Positions 52,925 to 61,883 of a DNA stretch of 64,000 nt are shown piece by piece; the stretch's first letter is position 1; each line of letters begins with the position of its first letter. The position numbers and the translations under genes were made by a program. Source of the DNA: Pseudomonadales bacterium (GTDB taxonomy: Bacteria; Pseudomonadota; Gammaproteobacteria; Pseudomonadales; Pseudohongiellaceae). The DNA is taken from assembly GCA_023254735.1 (NCBI GenBank), contig JALRKV010000056.1, positions 1 to 64,000 of the forward strand. The letters are read 5' to 3'. The notes under the pieces are model-generated. The model searched no databases. It worked only from the letters and a program-made list of their open reading frames with translations, and was not told where the DNA came from.

Positions 52925-53596
52925 CTACGCAACACTCGGGACGCCATGCTCTGTAGTCAGGGAGCGAAATATGTCACCGTAGAGTTTGTAGAACACTTTG
53001 CACGAGTGAATTATCGCTTCTTGATCTTCGCTACAATCCACTTTATTCATTAAATTTTCGAAAAAAGCCACATGATCCTTATCGAGGGAGCCATGTGAGA
53101 TAAGATAACTAAATGCGTTAGGGGGTAAGTTCAACGTCGACTTTACGGCCCCAGCAACCTTATCGGCGAGATTTATACTCGTGCCCTCCAATACATGCAC
53201 CATGCCGAAGAAGCCCATAGGGTTATTACGGTGGATCGTATCGTAGGCATAGGCGACCATGAGCTCGGTCGCGATTGAAGGACGACTGTTACGCACGAAC
53301 TCCTTGTCATAACCGCAGGCCGCAATGTCGTTAAGCACCCATTCCTGATGGCCTGTTTCCTCTTCTATATATTCCGCGATAGCCACTCGCACCCATTCTT
53401 TTTTTTCTGGAAGGCGAGAGCCAGCCGCCATCATCAAGGGCACCGTGTGCTTCACATGATGATAGGCCTGTGTGAGGAACGCGATATAGTGATCACGAGT
53501 AATCTCGCTCCTAAAGACCAATTCAATTATCGGTGCTGAGAGTAAATGCTGACGCTCTGCTTCCGTTTGTCGTACTAATTCGTCAAAAAATGACAT
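52925..53596 (-). CDS. heme-oxygenase-like diiron oxidase (HDO; TenA/PqqC-like fold)
   Basis: A 223-residue all-helical protein of the iron-containing redox enzyme family. Metal-ligand candidates fit the HDO pattern: Glu80-x2-His83 in EEETGH, Glu137 in HVLEG, and His168-x3-Asp172-x2-His175 in HGSLDKDH. The remaining first-helix ligand, a glutamate in UndA, falls in a region reading AYHHVKH, so a histidine may replace it. HDO enzymes include UndA (fatty acid to alkene), SznF and CADD. Annotation as TenA thiaminase or PqqC is unlikely because no thiamine or PQQ genes are near. The ATG at 53596 follows GGAGAGG. Confidence 0.85.
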   Translation of the reverse strand: MSFFDELVRQTEAERQHLLSAPIIELVFRSEITRDHYIAFLTQAYHHVKHTVPLMMAAGSRLPEKKEWVRVAIAEYIEEETGHQEWVLNDIAACGYDKEFVRNSRPSIATELMVAYAYDTIHRNNPMGFFGMVHVLEGTSINLADKVAGAVKSTLNLPPNAFSYLISHGSLDKDHVAFFENLMNKVDCSEDQEAIIHSCKVFYKLYGDIFRSLTTEHGVPSVA

Positions 53597-53645
53597 CTCC
53601 ACCTCTCCTATTGATCGGCGCCTCGCGCTGTAAAAACTTCATTTC

Positions 53646-55106
53646 CTACTCATAGAGATTTTCTATCTCTTCTGCAAAGCGAGAGGCAATTGCGTCTCTT
53701 CGTAGCCGTCCGTTATCTGTCATGAGCGCTGGATCTTGTTGAAGTGACTCTGTCAAAAGATGCCATGCTCGAATCTGTGCGTAATCCGGGAGACCTTCAT
53801 TAACCTTTGCAATCCATTCGCCTAACTGAGAATTCATCCCAGATTCATCCGAAGCTAGGTCTTTTCTCGGCATTACTAAGGCAACGCAGTAAGGCTTAGC
53901 ATCACCAAGCAAAATTACTTCCTTAATTATCGGATTCGCCAGCAGTTCGCTCTCGACCCACTCCGGTGAAATATTGCGACCATAACTCGATATTAATAAG
54001 TTTTTCTTGCGTCCTTCTATGTGAAGGAATCCAGCGTCATCGAAAAAGCCTAGATCACCGGTTGCTATGCGTTCTGGATACCAGCTTGCAGGCTCATTAA
54101 CGTAACCGAGCATCGAATTACCATAGACAACGATCTCTCCTTGTTCGATGGTAACTTCCAACCCAAGCAAAGGACGCCCACAGCTACCCGTCGAATATGC
54201 TTCTAGAGCATTAAGACTCACAACCGATGCACACTCAGACAAGCCATAACCCTCGAAAACAGGAATGCCAGCATGATGTGCTGCTTTCAATAGCTTTTTT
54301 GATACTTTACCACCGCCAACCGCGACGAAACGCAACGAAGGAGGCGCCTCCCAGCCTTGTGAAATAGCGCTTATTAGGAACTGCAAAAGCTGAGGGATAA
54401 GAATCATCGATTGAGGCTGGATCAGACTGATTGATTGAAGAAGTTTTTGTGGGTCAGCCAAGATACTGCCACGGAAACCTAATTCTTCCTGCGAAGGGAT
54501 TACCACCTCACCCCCAACAAAAAGTGGTGCATACAATCCCGCTACATTCTCGAGCAGCGTACTAAGAGGCAATACACAAAGATGTCTTGGGGTCTCAATC
54601 GCAACTACATTTGCCAAAGTTTTTGCCTGACGTAATAATTGCGAATGACTCAAGCAAACGCCCTTCGGCGTGCCGGTGGAGCCCGATGTGAAAGTTATCT
54701 TGCCAGTGCCTTCGGGCAATTGAAGATCATGATTAGAGTCGTCAGATTCTTGCTGCAGAAAGAAATCGATACCCGCAGCAGTGCCAACAAGACTGTCGAT
54801 TCTAGCTCCCGGGAACACGGAGTCATTACCCACAGCAACGGCCTGAAGCGCGCAGGTTTCAACTAGATGATCTCGCTGTTTATCCGAAAAAAATGTTGGA
54901 ATCGGGACAACGCAAACACCACCGATAAGGCAAGCGAGATCAACTGTAACCCAGCCTAGGCTATTGCCAGCAAATAGACCAATGCGCGTAAGATTAGCGT
55001 CTTTTAATTTGGCAGCAAGAGTTCGAGCATCCGCAAAAAGTTCGCTCCCGCTTACCGAATTGCTGCCATCGCTCAGGACAGAATTATCCGAGAAGTCGAA
55101 TTTCAT
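53646..55106 (-). CDS. AMP-binding acyl-adenylating enzyme (acyl-CoA synthetase-like)
   Basis: A 486-residue member of the adenylate-forming superfamily. The P-loop is FTSGSTGTPKG (139-149), the A5 motif is GYGLSECAS, and A7-A8 is GDLGFFDDAGFLHIEGRKKN. It is shorter than FadD-type acyl-CoA synthetases (about 550 or more). At the C-terminal catalytic lysine (A10) the sequence reads DNGRLRRDAI, with arginine where lysine is expected. It should activate a fatty or other carboxylic acid. Its start overlaps the stop of the upstream hemolysin-family gene (ATGA), so the two are coupled. Confidence 0.9.
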   Translation of the reverse strand: MKFDFSDNSVLSDGSNSVSGSELFADARTLAAKLKDANLTRIGLFAGNSLGWVTVDLACLIGGVCVVPIPTFFSDKQRDHLVETCALQAVAVGNDSVFPGARIDSLVGTAAGIDFFLQQESDDSNHDLQLPEGTGKITFTSGSTGTPKGVCLSHSQLLRQAKTLANVVAIETPRHLCVLPLSTLLENVAGLYAPLFVGGEVVIPSQEELGFRGSILADPQKLLQSISLIQPQSMILIPQLLQFLISAISQGWEAPPSLRFVAVGGGKVSKKLLKAAHHAGIPVFEGYGLSECASVVSLNALEAYSTGSCGRPLLGLEVTIEQGEIVVYGNSMLGYVNEPASWYPERIATGDLGFFDDAGFLHIEGRKKNLLISSYGRNISPEWVESELLANPIIKEVILLGDAKPYCVALVMPRKDLASDESGMNSQLGEWIAKVNEGLPDYAQIRAWHLLTESLQQDPALMTDNGRLRRDAIASRFAEEIENLYE

Positions 55107-55885
55107 CGCGCCAATTGCCTGCTGGGCTCTGCATTCTTTGCTAGTCGATAAGTCATGGCTGCAATCTCGCCCACATAATGTTGTCGTATCGATGCAAACT
55201 GCGCTCTTTTTCGAATACTCTCATTAGCGCTAATCAGCGGGGCAACAACGACGCGCGGCTGATACTGATAATAGCTTCCCCAAAGCTTTCGCTCAGTCTC
55301 ATCAAGGGATGAGTCATCAGCATGGCCTAACACGCAATACTCCAATCCTAACCGCTGCAAACTGTTAAGTAGCGGCCCCGTTCCAGTAAACACCATCCAT
55401 TGAATCCCTAACTCCTCGAGAACCGAGGCAAGAACTATGTAGAGCAATCTGCTCGAACCGATATGTTCACCGCAGAAACTTGATCCTGCGAGGTTGCCCA
55501 CCTCGGCGATCTGCGCCCGTGTAATTGATATCCCACTGCATTCACTAACAAGCGTCTCAATCGATGCGGGGAGATAACGTTCTAAGAATAAGGGGCACTT
55601 ATCTTCCGCGAGAGCGATACCAGCGCAGGCAGAAATAGCGCCTTGCTGACTCATGGACAGAAGCCATGGCATGTATTCGCTGTGCTGAGCGCCATAACTT
55701 TTGAAGAATTGTTGATCAATAAATCTTTCGGTCGCCTCACGGCCTATTTGTCCAGCAGAAAATAGAGAGAAGGCTGGCAGTTCCACACTACGCGTTGACG
55801 AGAGTGCGGCTTGGGTTTTCGATGTAATTGACTGTGCAGAATGTGGCTGTTCAGGCAGAGTATAAGCTGAGTGTTGCTGATCCAT
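55103..55885 (-). CDS. thermostable hemolysin (delta-VPH) family, GNAT-like protein
   Basis: A 260-residue protein matching the T_hemolysin family, first described for the Vibrio thermostable hemolysin and, as far as I recall, placed in the acetyltransferase clan with LuxI-like synthases. Signature blocks are PLFLERYLPASIE (98-110) and ITRAQIAEVGNLAG (121-134). A role as acyltransferase is more plausible than a toxin given the coupled acyl-adenylating gene; no signal peptide is seen. I chose the ATG at 55885: the longer TTG-started frame (55918) would begin 14 bases from the regulator box, probably before the transcription start. Confidence 0.8.
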   Translation of the reverse strand: MDQQHSAYTLPEQPHSAQSITSKTQAALSSTRSVELPAFSLFSAGQIGREATERFIDQQFFKSYGAQHSEYMPWLLSMSQQGAISACAGIALAEDKCPLFLERYLPASIETLVSECSGISITRAQIAEVGNLAGSSFCGEHIGSSRLLYIVLASVLEELGIQWMVFTGTGPLLNSLQRLGLEYCVLGHADDSSLDETERKLWGSYYQYQPRVVVAPLISANESIRKRAQFASIRQHYVGEIAAMTYRLAKNAEPSRQLAR

Positions 55886-55932
55886 TAGGGTGCCCGTTAC
55901 ATTTACGATGGCACTCAAACTAACAGTGTTTT

Positions 55933-55949
55933 CTTAAAGAAATCTTAAG
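55933..55949 (-). promoter_or_regulatory. PmrA/QseB-type binding box
   Basis: On the minus strand CTTAAG-ATTTC-TTTAAG fits YTTAAK-N5-YTTAAK, the direct-repeat box of PmrA/BasR/QseB regulators, at every specified base, in the direction of the operon. It lies 47 bases before the chosen ATG. A 14-base palindrome (55940-55953) overlaps it. Confidence 0.65.
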
Positions 55950-55964
55950 ATTTGCTAAATCAGA

Positions 55965-57698
55965 TCAATAATTCGCGGGCGGCTGACGAATGGCACCGCT
56001 TGCCTCGAGAGTCAGACCGATATCGACCAATCGCTGCTCCTGAAAACTTGGCGCGTAAAAGGTTATCCCAACCGGCTGCCCGGACTCTCTGTAGCCTGCT
56101 GGTATGGTCAACGCCGGGTAGTTAGCAAAGGCACCCGCGCTCGCACCGCTATTATTAATGCGCACGAGGGCATCAAGATTATGCTGCGAAAAAAGGCCGT
56201 TAAGATACCCTCCTACCTCACTAACAACAAGCTGCTTGAGGCGAGCTATCTCTCCTGCACCCGCCTGCGCATCTGACTGAAAAAAAGATTCAAAGTCGAC
56301 CATTTGATCGACAAGCGCCTGTCCGTAAGGCGCACGCTCACTTCGATTTTCAAGGTTGTAGGCCTGGAGGTCTCTCAGAGTTTGGATGGCAACCCCGTCG
56401 CTTGCGAATTGCTTCAGGTATTCAGCGAGGTCTCGCACCATTTCCGCGCCCATAAACTGTACCTCCTCGTACAGATCAGGCGGGGAAAACTCAACAGGCA
56501 CAACTACCGCTCCCGCTTCCTCGAGTTTGGCCACTGCCGCTACGATTAGTGGCTCGGAAGCCAGCGCCACTGGAAAGCCAAGCCGCACGCCAGACAAATC
56601 GGCATCGCGCACGAGCAATGTTAGGTCTTCGGTAAGGCGAGGCATCGCGGTGTCGGCTCGATCAAAGCCGGTCATTGCATTAAAAAGCGCGACCGCATCG
56701 CGCACGGTGCGAGCCATGGGACCAACGGTATCTAAGGTGCTCGAAATTGGCACCACGCCAGTACGACTCAGACTCCCGGTTGTGGGTTTCAACCCGACGA
56801 GGGAGTTGGCGCTTGAAGGGGATAGGATCGAGCCCGACGTCTCAGTACCCACTGCAGCGACAGCGAAGCCGCCGGCAATCGCTGCACCGCTGCCGGCGCT
56901 CGAACCGCCCGTGTTGAACTCGAGTCGCCCATAGGGGTTGAGCGTCTGTCCTCCGAGCGCACTGTATCCCGAAGGACATCCGGTGCAGAAAAAATAGGCC
57001 CACTCGCTTAGATTCGCTTTGCCTAGAATTATGACGCCATTGGCTTTTAGTCGCCCTGTGACGAAGGCATCACGCGAGTAGTTCGCAGCCAGCGCGGCAG
57101 CGCCTGCGGTGGTAGGCAAGCCCTCGAACCCGACATTGTCCTTTAGCAAAATGGGTAGACCGAACAGCGAATCCGGCGGGACTGCTTTACCTGCTTTGCG
57201 CTCGTCGTCGGCGGCTCTTGCTGCATCTACGGCCAAGGGGTTGAGCGAGATTATCGCGTTCAAATATCGCTCGTCATCAGTCTCGATAGCATGAATGCGC
57301 GCGATGAAAAAACGGGTGATTTCTTCATAGCTGAGCGTTCCCTGCGAAACTTGCGATTGTAGCTGTGCTGCGCTCTTTTCAAGCACGAGCTTCTCGAGTC
57401 GACGATAGTCATCGGAATCATTAGGCAGGGCCTCGATCACGCTCTCTAGACCCTGCCAGAGCGCACTCTTAGAGCGCAGCGGCGAAGTCAATCGCTGGTA
57501 ATGCATTCGAGCATTTTCATTGCTCGCAAGTATTGCGAGGTCTCCTTCCTCATCGTAGTCAGCTGACTGTGCGTAAGATAAAGTTGCAGTAGCGAAAAGA
57601 GATAGCCTTAATAGCAAGGCAAAAATAAGGTCGCCGACATTACTCCCTCTGAGAATAGTAGTGACTTCACCAACGTTTACCTTAACCCCATTATTCAT
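55965..57698 (-). CDS. secreted amidase (amidase signature family)
   Basis: A 577-residue amidase signature enzyme with the Ser-cisSer-Lys triad: Lys in LPILLKDNVGF, Ser in GGSSAGSGAAIAGG and Ser in VGTETSGSI. A signal peptide (about 20-42, ending TLSYAQ) predicts a periplasmic location. GGAGG precedes the ATG at 57698, which overlaps the permease stop by 8 bases, so it is the last gene of the efflux operon. An amide-cleaving enzyme made together with an exporter may process or detoxify the same compound; the substrate is unknown. Confidence 0.92.
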   Translation of the reverse strand: MNNGVKVNVGEVTTILRGSNVGDLIFALLLRLSLFATATLSYAQSADYDEEGDLAILASNENARMHYQRLTSPLRSKSALWQGLESVIEALPNDSDDYRRLEKLVLEKSAAQLQSQVSQGTLSYEEITRFFIARIHAIETDDERYLNAIISLNPLAVDAARAADDERKAGKAVPPDSLFGLPILLKDNVGFEGLPTTAGAAALAANYSRDAFVTGRLKANGVIILGKANLSEWAYFFCTGCPSGYSALGGQTLNPYGRLEFNTGGSSAGSGAAIAGGFAVAAVGTETSGSILSPSSANSLVGLKPTTGSLSRTGVVPISSTLDTVGPMARTVRDAVALFNAMTGFDRADTAMPRLTEDLTLLVRDADLSGVRLGFPVALASEPLIVAAVAKLEEAGAVVVPVEFSPPDLYEEVQFMGAEMVRDLAEYLKQFASDGVAIQTLRDLQAYNLENRSERAPYGQALVDQMVDFESFFQSDAQAGAGEIARLKQLVVSEVGGYLNGLFSQHNLDALVRINNSGASAGAFANYPALTIPAGYRESGQPVGITFYAPSFQEQRLVDIGLTLEASGAIRQPPANY

Positions 57699-59073
57699 GC
57701 CGCAACGCCTCCACTGGATCCATGTCTGCGGCGCGCATCGACGGATAAATACCGAACACCACACCGATCAGGCCAGAAATAGTAAACGCAAGTATCGGTG
57801 CGAGCGGGGTGACAATCGTCGTCATGCCCCAGATTGCAGAAATAATAAAGGGAATAATAACTCCCAGTAAGACGCCGATTAACCCGCCCACGCCAGATAA
57901 GATTACTGCCTCGATTAGAAACTGAAGAATAATGTCACGCTTCTTCGCGCCAAGTGCACGTCGAATTCCGATCTCTCGCGTTCGCTCTGTTACGCTCGCG
58001 AGCATGATGTTCATAATACCAATACCGCCAACGAGCAACGAGATACCGGCAATGGCGCCCGCAACGATCTGATCTCGCAGCGCACTCTCCTCTGCCTGTC
58101 GCAGCAGCGCAAGTGGCACTTCAATTGCATAGTCGATGTCTTTATGTCGACGCGCAAGAATCGAATCGATCACCTCGCCAACCTGAATCACCTGATCCTG
58201 TGAGTCGACTTGAATTATCGCCTCGTGTAATTCGACCGTCTCGGACTCTGTGCCGCCAGCAGTTTGTCTTGTTGTTGTTTCGCCGAAACGTGACTTCGAG
58301 GAGGTGAATGGAATAAACACGCGACTAGGTGCTGCATTCGAGCTCCCCGCCTGATTCTGCCCCAAGTTCGAATACCCTTCAGCCTCCATGATGCCGACTA
58401 TATTGTAATAATCACTGTCGATGCGCACGGACTGGCCTAGTGGATTATCGATAGGAAACAAGCCGCGAGCCACCTCATCGCTGAGTACAATAACATTGGC
58501 ATGATCGCGTACCTCTGATTCACTGAAGAAGCGACCAGCGCGAAGATTGTAGTTGCGCGACACGGGGTAATCGACTGCGGTACCTACAACATCAGAGTTC
58601 ATTTGGTAGCCGCCGTTCCATAGATTTTTCTTCACAATACGCGAAGGAATTACGTTATTAATCCCTGGTATAGAATCACGTATGGTAGTGATATCGGCAA
58701 GAGTAAGACCATAGATAATTGCCTGCGGTGGACCGAACCCCTGACTGCTAGACTGTTCTACCTCAGCCGGTTTTACACTCTTGAGCAGTATATTGCTCGC
58801 TCCCAAATCACGGAATTGACGCTGAGCCTCGAAGCTTGCCCCTTCGCTAACCGCAAGCATGGCAATGACTGCCGCAACACCGATTACTATTCCCAGTACT
58901 GTCAGCAAAGACCTGAGCCCATGCGAGTAAATACTCTTGATCCCAACCTGAGTAATCTTCTTGAAACGCGTCGCAGTGAATCCGCTCGTCGTACGCACAA
59001 CATTATTTTTACTCATCGAAGGTGTTGATAGCGCAGCAGCATCGCCGCTTACCTTAGACACGTCGCTCATCAC
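57691..59073 (-). CDS. MacB-like ABC transporter permease (FtsX type)
   Basis: A 460-residue permease with one N-terminal helix (about 53-75, LRSLLTVLGIVIGVAAVIAM), a large periplasmic MacB core domain, and three C-terminal helices starting near 340. The TERTREIGIRRALGAKKRDI coupling helix is typical. The ATPase is a separate protein, unlike E. coli MacB where both are fused. The start overlaps the ATPase stop by 20 bases. It works as a mechanotransmission pump for periplasmic substrates through TolC. Confidence 0.92.
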   Translation of the reverse strand: MMSDVSKVSGDAAALSTPSMSKNNVVRTTSGFTATRFKKITQVGIKSIYSHGLRSLLTVLGIVIGVAAVIAMLAVSEGASFEAQRQFRDLGASNILLKSVKPAEVEQSSSQGFGPPQAIIYGLTLADITTIRDSIPGINNVIPSRIVKKNLWNGGYQMNSDVVGTAVDYPVSRNYNLRAGRFFSESEVRDHANVIVLSDEVARGLFPIDNPLGQSVRIDSDYYNIVGIMEAEGYSNLGQNQAGSSNAAPSRVFIPFTSSKSRFGETTTRQTAGGTESETVELHEAIIQVDSQDQVIQVGEVIDSILARRHKDIDYAIEVPLALLRQAEESALRDQIVAGAIAGISLLVGGIGIMNIMLASVTERTREIGIRRALGAKKRDIILQFLIEAVILSGVGGLIGVLLGVIIPFIISAIWGMTTIVTPLAPILAFTISGLIGVVFGIYPSMRAADMDPVEALRHE

Positions 59074-59764
59074 TCTCTACCAGTCCATCGCGGAGGCGCA
59101 CCCAGCGCGCCGAGCGTTCGGCCAACTCATCGGAGTGAGTGACCATGATGAGGGTCTTCCCTTGCTCGTGGAGCTCATCAAAAAGATCGAGAATTTCGGC
59201 ACCGGAGCGCGAATCAAGATTTCCGGTGGGCTCGTCAGCGAGAATAATTAATGGGTCCACGGCAAGCGCGCGAGCGATAGCCACCCGCTGCTGCTGCCCG
59301 CCCGATAATTCAAAGGGCTTGTGATGAACGCGTGCCTCAAGTCCAACTCTCTTAGCCAAAGACATCGCGATCTCATGGCTTTCGTCTTCGGCGTACCCCT
59401 GATAAAAAAGCGGCATCTCGATGTTTTCGAGCACGTTTAATTGCTGAATTAGATTGTATGACTGAAAGATAAAACCCAGGCGTGCACCGCGAACACCAGA
59501 AAGTGTATCGTCGGGCATTGTGGACGTATCGTCGGCACCGAGGAAGTAACTGCCGGAGGTTGGCTGATCGAGACAGCCAAGGATATTCATGAGCGTCGAT
59601 TTACCGCAGCCCGAGGGCCCCATTATGCTCACGTAGTCACCGCGCATGAAGTCGAGACTTATGCCGTGCAGCACCTCAACCGAAAGAGACCCCATCGTGT
59701 AAGTCTTGCGGATATCGGTAAGACTCGCTACACAGTCGCGAGCCACGGGCAACGTATCAGGCAT
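59054..59764 (-). CDS. MacB/LolD-like ABC transporter ATP-binding protein
   Basis: A 236-residue ATPase. Walker A is GPSGCGKST, the signature is [15 protein letters not shown] and Walker B is [17 protein letters not shown]. It is of the LolD/MacB subgroup. Its start overlaps the adaptor stop by 8 bases and its stop overlaps the permease start, a fully coupled operon. Confidence 0.93.
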   Translation of the reverse strand: MPDTLPVARDCVASLTDIRKTYTMGSLSVEVLHGISLDFMRGDYVSIMGPSGCGKSTLMNILGCLDQPTSGSYFLGADDTSTMPDDTLSGVRGARLGFIFQSYNLIQQLNVLENIEMPLFYQGYAEDESHEIAMSLAKRVGLEARVHHKPFELSGGQQQRVAIARALAVDPLIILADEPTGNLDSRSGAEILDLFDELHEQGKTLIMVTHSDELAERSARWVRLRDGLVESDERRV

Positions 59765-61883
59765 CGGGTTGACTGTTCCCCTGACCCTGCTGGGGGGGCA
59801 GCAATAGCACCTGCTCGCCCTCCTCTAAACCGGAAACAATTTCGATAAAGGAGTCGGAGAATGACCCGACTTCGATCGGTCGACGCTGTGGTGCCCCGCG
59901 ACCGGCAACGTAAACAACCCGTTGATCGTCGTAGTACGTCACCGCCTGCACAGGCACATAGACCACGTCCTCGAGACGATCAACAAGTATCTCGACTTCG
60001 GCACTCATTCCGGGCCTGAGCCATTCATGGGTTCCGTCTATGTTAATCGTCGTCGGATAGACTTTGAGATCGGGGTTCATGAACGAATTCGCAGAGTCGG
60101 CAACCACGGCAACGCGACTTACCGTGCCCGTGAGAGGATCATCGGGGAACGCATCGACCGACACTCGTACTCGTTGGCCAACTGCGACGCGCTGCACAGC
60201 TGACTCATGGATATTGACCTTCACGGCCATCTCACGCAGGTCTGGAATGGTCAGAATGGCCTGCCGCTCGGTAACTGTTGCGCCCTCTTGGATCGCTTCT
60301 TGGCTGCTGCGTCGCCATCGGCTCGAGTTTTGATCCGCCGCCCCATAAACCACAAGTCCGGGGCGCTGCGCACGAATAGTTGCAAACTCGATCTGCTGAT
60401 TAACATCGGCGAGCTTTACTTTCTCGAGGTTAAACTTGCGCTCTGCCGAACTAAACCGAGCTTCTTCTTGCGCTTGTTCTGCAACGTTTTCCTTTACCTG
60501 TCGCTGATAGCTCATCACCGCATTCTCGAAATCAGACAGTTTCTGCTCGGCCTCTTTCGGAAAGGTGTATTGGATATACAGCTTAAGTTCGGTCTCTTTT
60601 TGCTGCATTTTATTATTCGCTTTGTTAAGACTAAGCTCCTCCGCCTCGAGCTCTGTCGGGGTTATAAACCCTCGTTCTTCGAGACGACGCTGGCCTGCAA
60701 TCCTGTCCTGTGTAAGCAGCAACTCCTCCTGCGCAACTTGAAGCTCGTCTTGCAGGGACCTTAGCTGCTGTTTCGCCTCGCCATCCTCGAGTAAATCAAG
60801 ATCTGCGAATTTGCTGAAATCAATCTGATTTCGAATAACCATGTAGCCTTCGTCCATTAGAAGATTGGTCGTCGAACTCAGTTCAGTGGAATTTGTATTG
60901 GCAGCAAGCAATAACGGGCTATTGGCGTCGCTCTCCCGATTGGCCCCATCGACGCGCGCCTCTTGGCCTGCTCTTTGTCCGGAACCCTGCCCGCGCTGTC
61001 TGTCGCCACCGCCTTGAAAACGCTGCATGCGTTCACGCATTTCGGGCGGGATCTCGCCCCCATTTTCTGCCATCGCAGCACGCAGTCGCTCTTGAACCTG
61101 CGGCGGCATTGAATCGATATCGAAATCCGCATCTGCCTGAGGCGCCCTTTCCAAGCGTCTTGGCCTTTCTATCACGGTTGGCGACTGCGCAGCGATGCGA
61201 TCCGCTTCTTCGGCGCGCGCCAAGCGCTCGTCGATCTCTAACTCATCGAGAATTTGGTCGACAATTTTCCCACCCAAGAATTTCTCGAAATCCAGACGCG
61301 CAAAACGCATGGCCTGACGCGCATCGTTTAAATCACTCGCGTTCTGATTCAACTGGATTTCGTACTGCGCCCGGCTTTCGATGTAACTCGCCTCGGCAGT
61401 TTCTACGGAAATTTCTTGATTTAGCTGCTCATCGATTAACGCAGCAGTATCAAGCTCAACGAGGACAAGGCCCGATTCAACATCCTGCGGGGTGACTCGA
61501 TAACCCTCTTCGACTATCGAAAGAATTTTTACACCCTCGCGACCTTTTATCTGCGAACGCAGTTCCTGTGACTGCGTTGCCTCGAGTGCGCCCCCTTCGA
61601 GCACGGTAATCTCAAGATCGCCCCGTACCGCGGCAAACGTGATAGCACCACTTGCTTCATCATCGCTTCCTGTAAAAATTAGAAATAGGAAGAGGCTTGT
61701 ACCAACACCCGCAATTAAAAGCTGAGACCTGCGCGATGCAGCGCGCCAGCGCCCGCTTAGGGATGATAACTGCTGCCTAATTGGCGCAGGCAGCTTGCTT
61801 TCGAATTTGAGGAGTTGAGCTTTAATCCGGTCCATTGCTGATTTTGCCTCGCTGCCTGCGTTAGCGCCTAGTTTCTGGGTCAT
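59757..61883 (-). CDS. MacA-like periplasmic adaptor, unusually long
   Basis: A 708-residue membrane-fusion protein, nearly twice the length of MacA (about 370). A membrane anchor (about 56-72) follows a cytoplasmic stretch; the HlyD-type barrel and C-terminal domain (VYVPVQAVTYYDDQRVVYV) are normal. The added length is an extended coiled-coil hairpin plus an insertion near 235-320 that is rich in Gln, Arg, Pro and Gly (MPPQVQERLRAAM, QRFQGGGDRQRGQG) and is probably disordered. It should link the inner-membrane pump to the TolC protein. Its start overlaps the tolC-like stop by 4 bases. Confidence 0.88.
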   Translation of the reverse strand: MTQKLGANAGSEAKSAMDRIKAQLLKFESKLPAPIRQQLSSLSGRWRAASRRSQLLIAGVGTSLFLFLIFTGSDDEASGAITFAAVRGDLEITVLEGGALEATQSQELRSQIKGREGVKILSIVEEGYRVTPQDVESGLVLVELDTAALIDEQLNQEISVETAEASYIESRAQYEIQLNQNASDLNDARQAMRFARLDFEKFLGGKIVDQILDELEIDERLARAEEADRIAAQSPTVIERPRRLERAPQADADFDIDSMPPQVQERLRAAMAENGGEIPPEMRERMQRFQGGGDRQRGQGSGQRAGQEARVDGANRESDANSPLLLAANTNSTELSSTTNLLMDEGYMVIRNQIDFSKFADLDLLEDGEAKQQLRSLQDELQVAQEELLLTQDRIAGQRRLEERGFITPTELEAEELSLNKANNKMQQKETELKLYIQYTFPKEAEQKLSDFENAVMSYQRQVKENVAEQAQEEARFSSAERKFNLEKVKLADVNQQIEFATIRAQRPGLVVYGAADQNSSRWRRSSQEAIQEGATVTERQAILTIPDLREMAVKVNIHESAVQRVAVGQRVRVSVDAFPDDPLTGTVSRVAVVADSANSFMNPDLKVYPTTINIDGTHEWLRPGMSAEVEILVDRLEDVVYVPVQAVTYYDDQRVVYVAGRGAPQRRPIEVGSFSDSFIEIVSGLEEGEQVLLLPPQQGQGNSQPDA

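Noticed and set aside
52925..53596. TenA thiaminase or PqqC
   Set aside because: The HxxxDxxH and ExxH motifs fit HDO enzymes, and no thiamine or PQQ biosynthesis genes are near; PQQ enzymes at 36-42 kb are over 10 kb away and unlinked.
59757..61883. Gene fusion or frameshift as the reason for the long adaptor
   Set aside because: The frame is continuous and the normal N- and C-terminal domains occur once each, so an insertion and longer hairpin explain the length.
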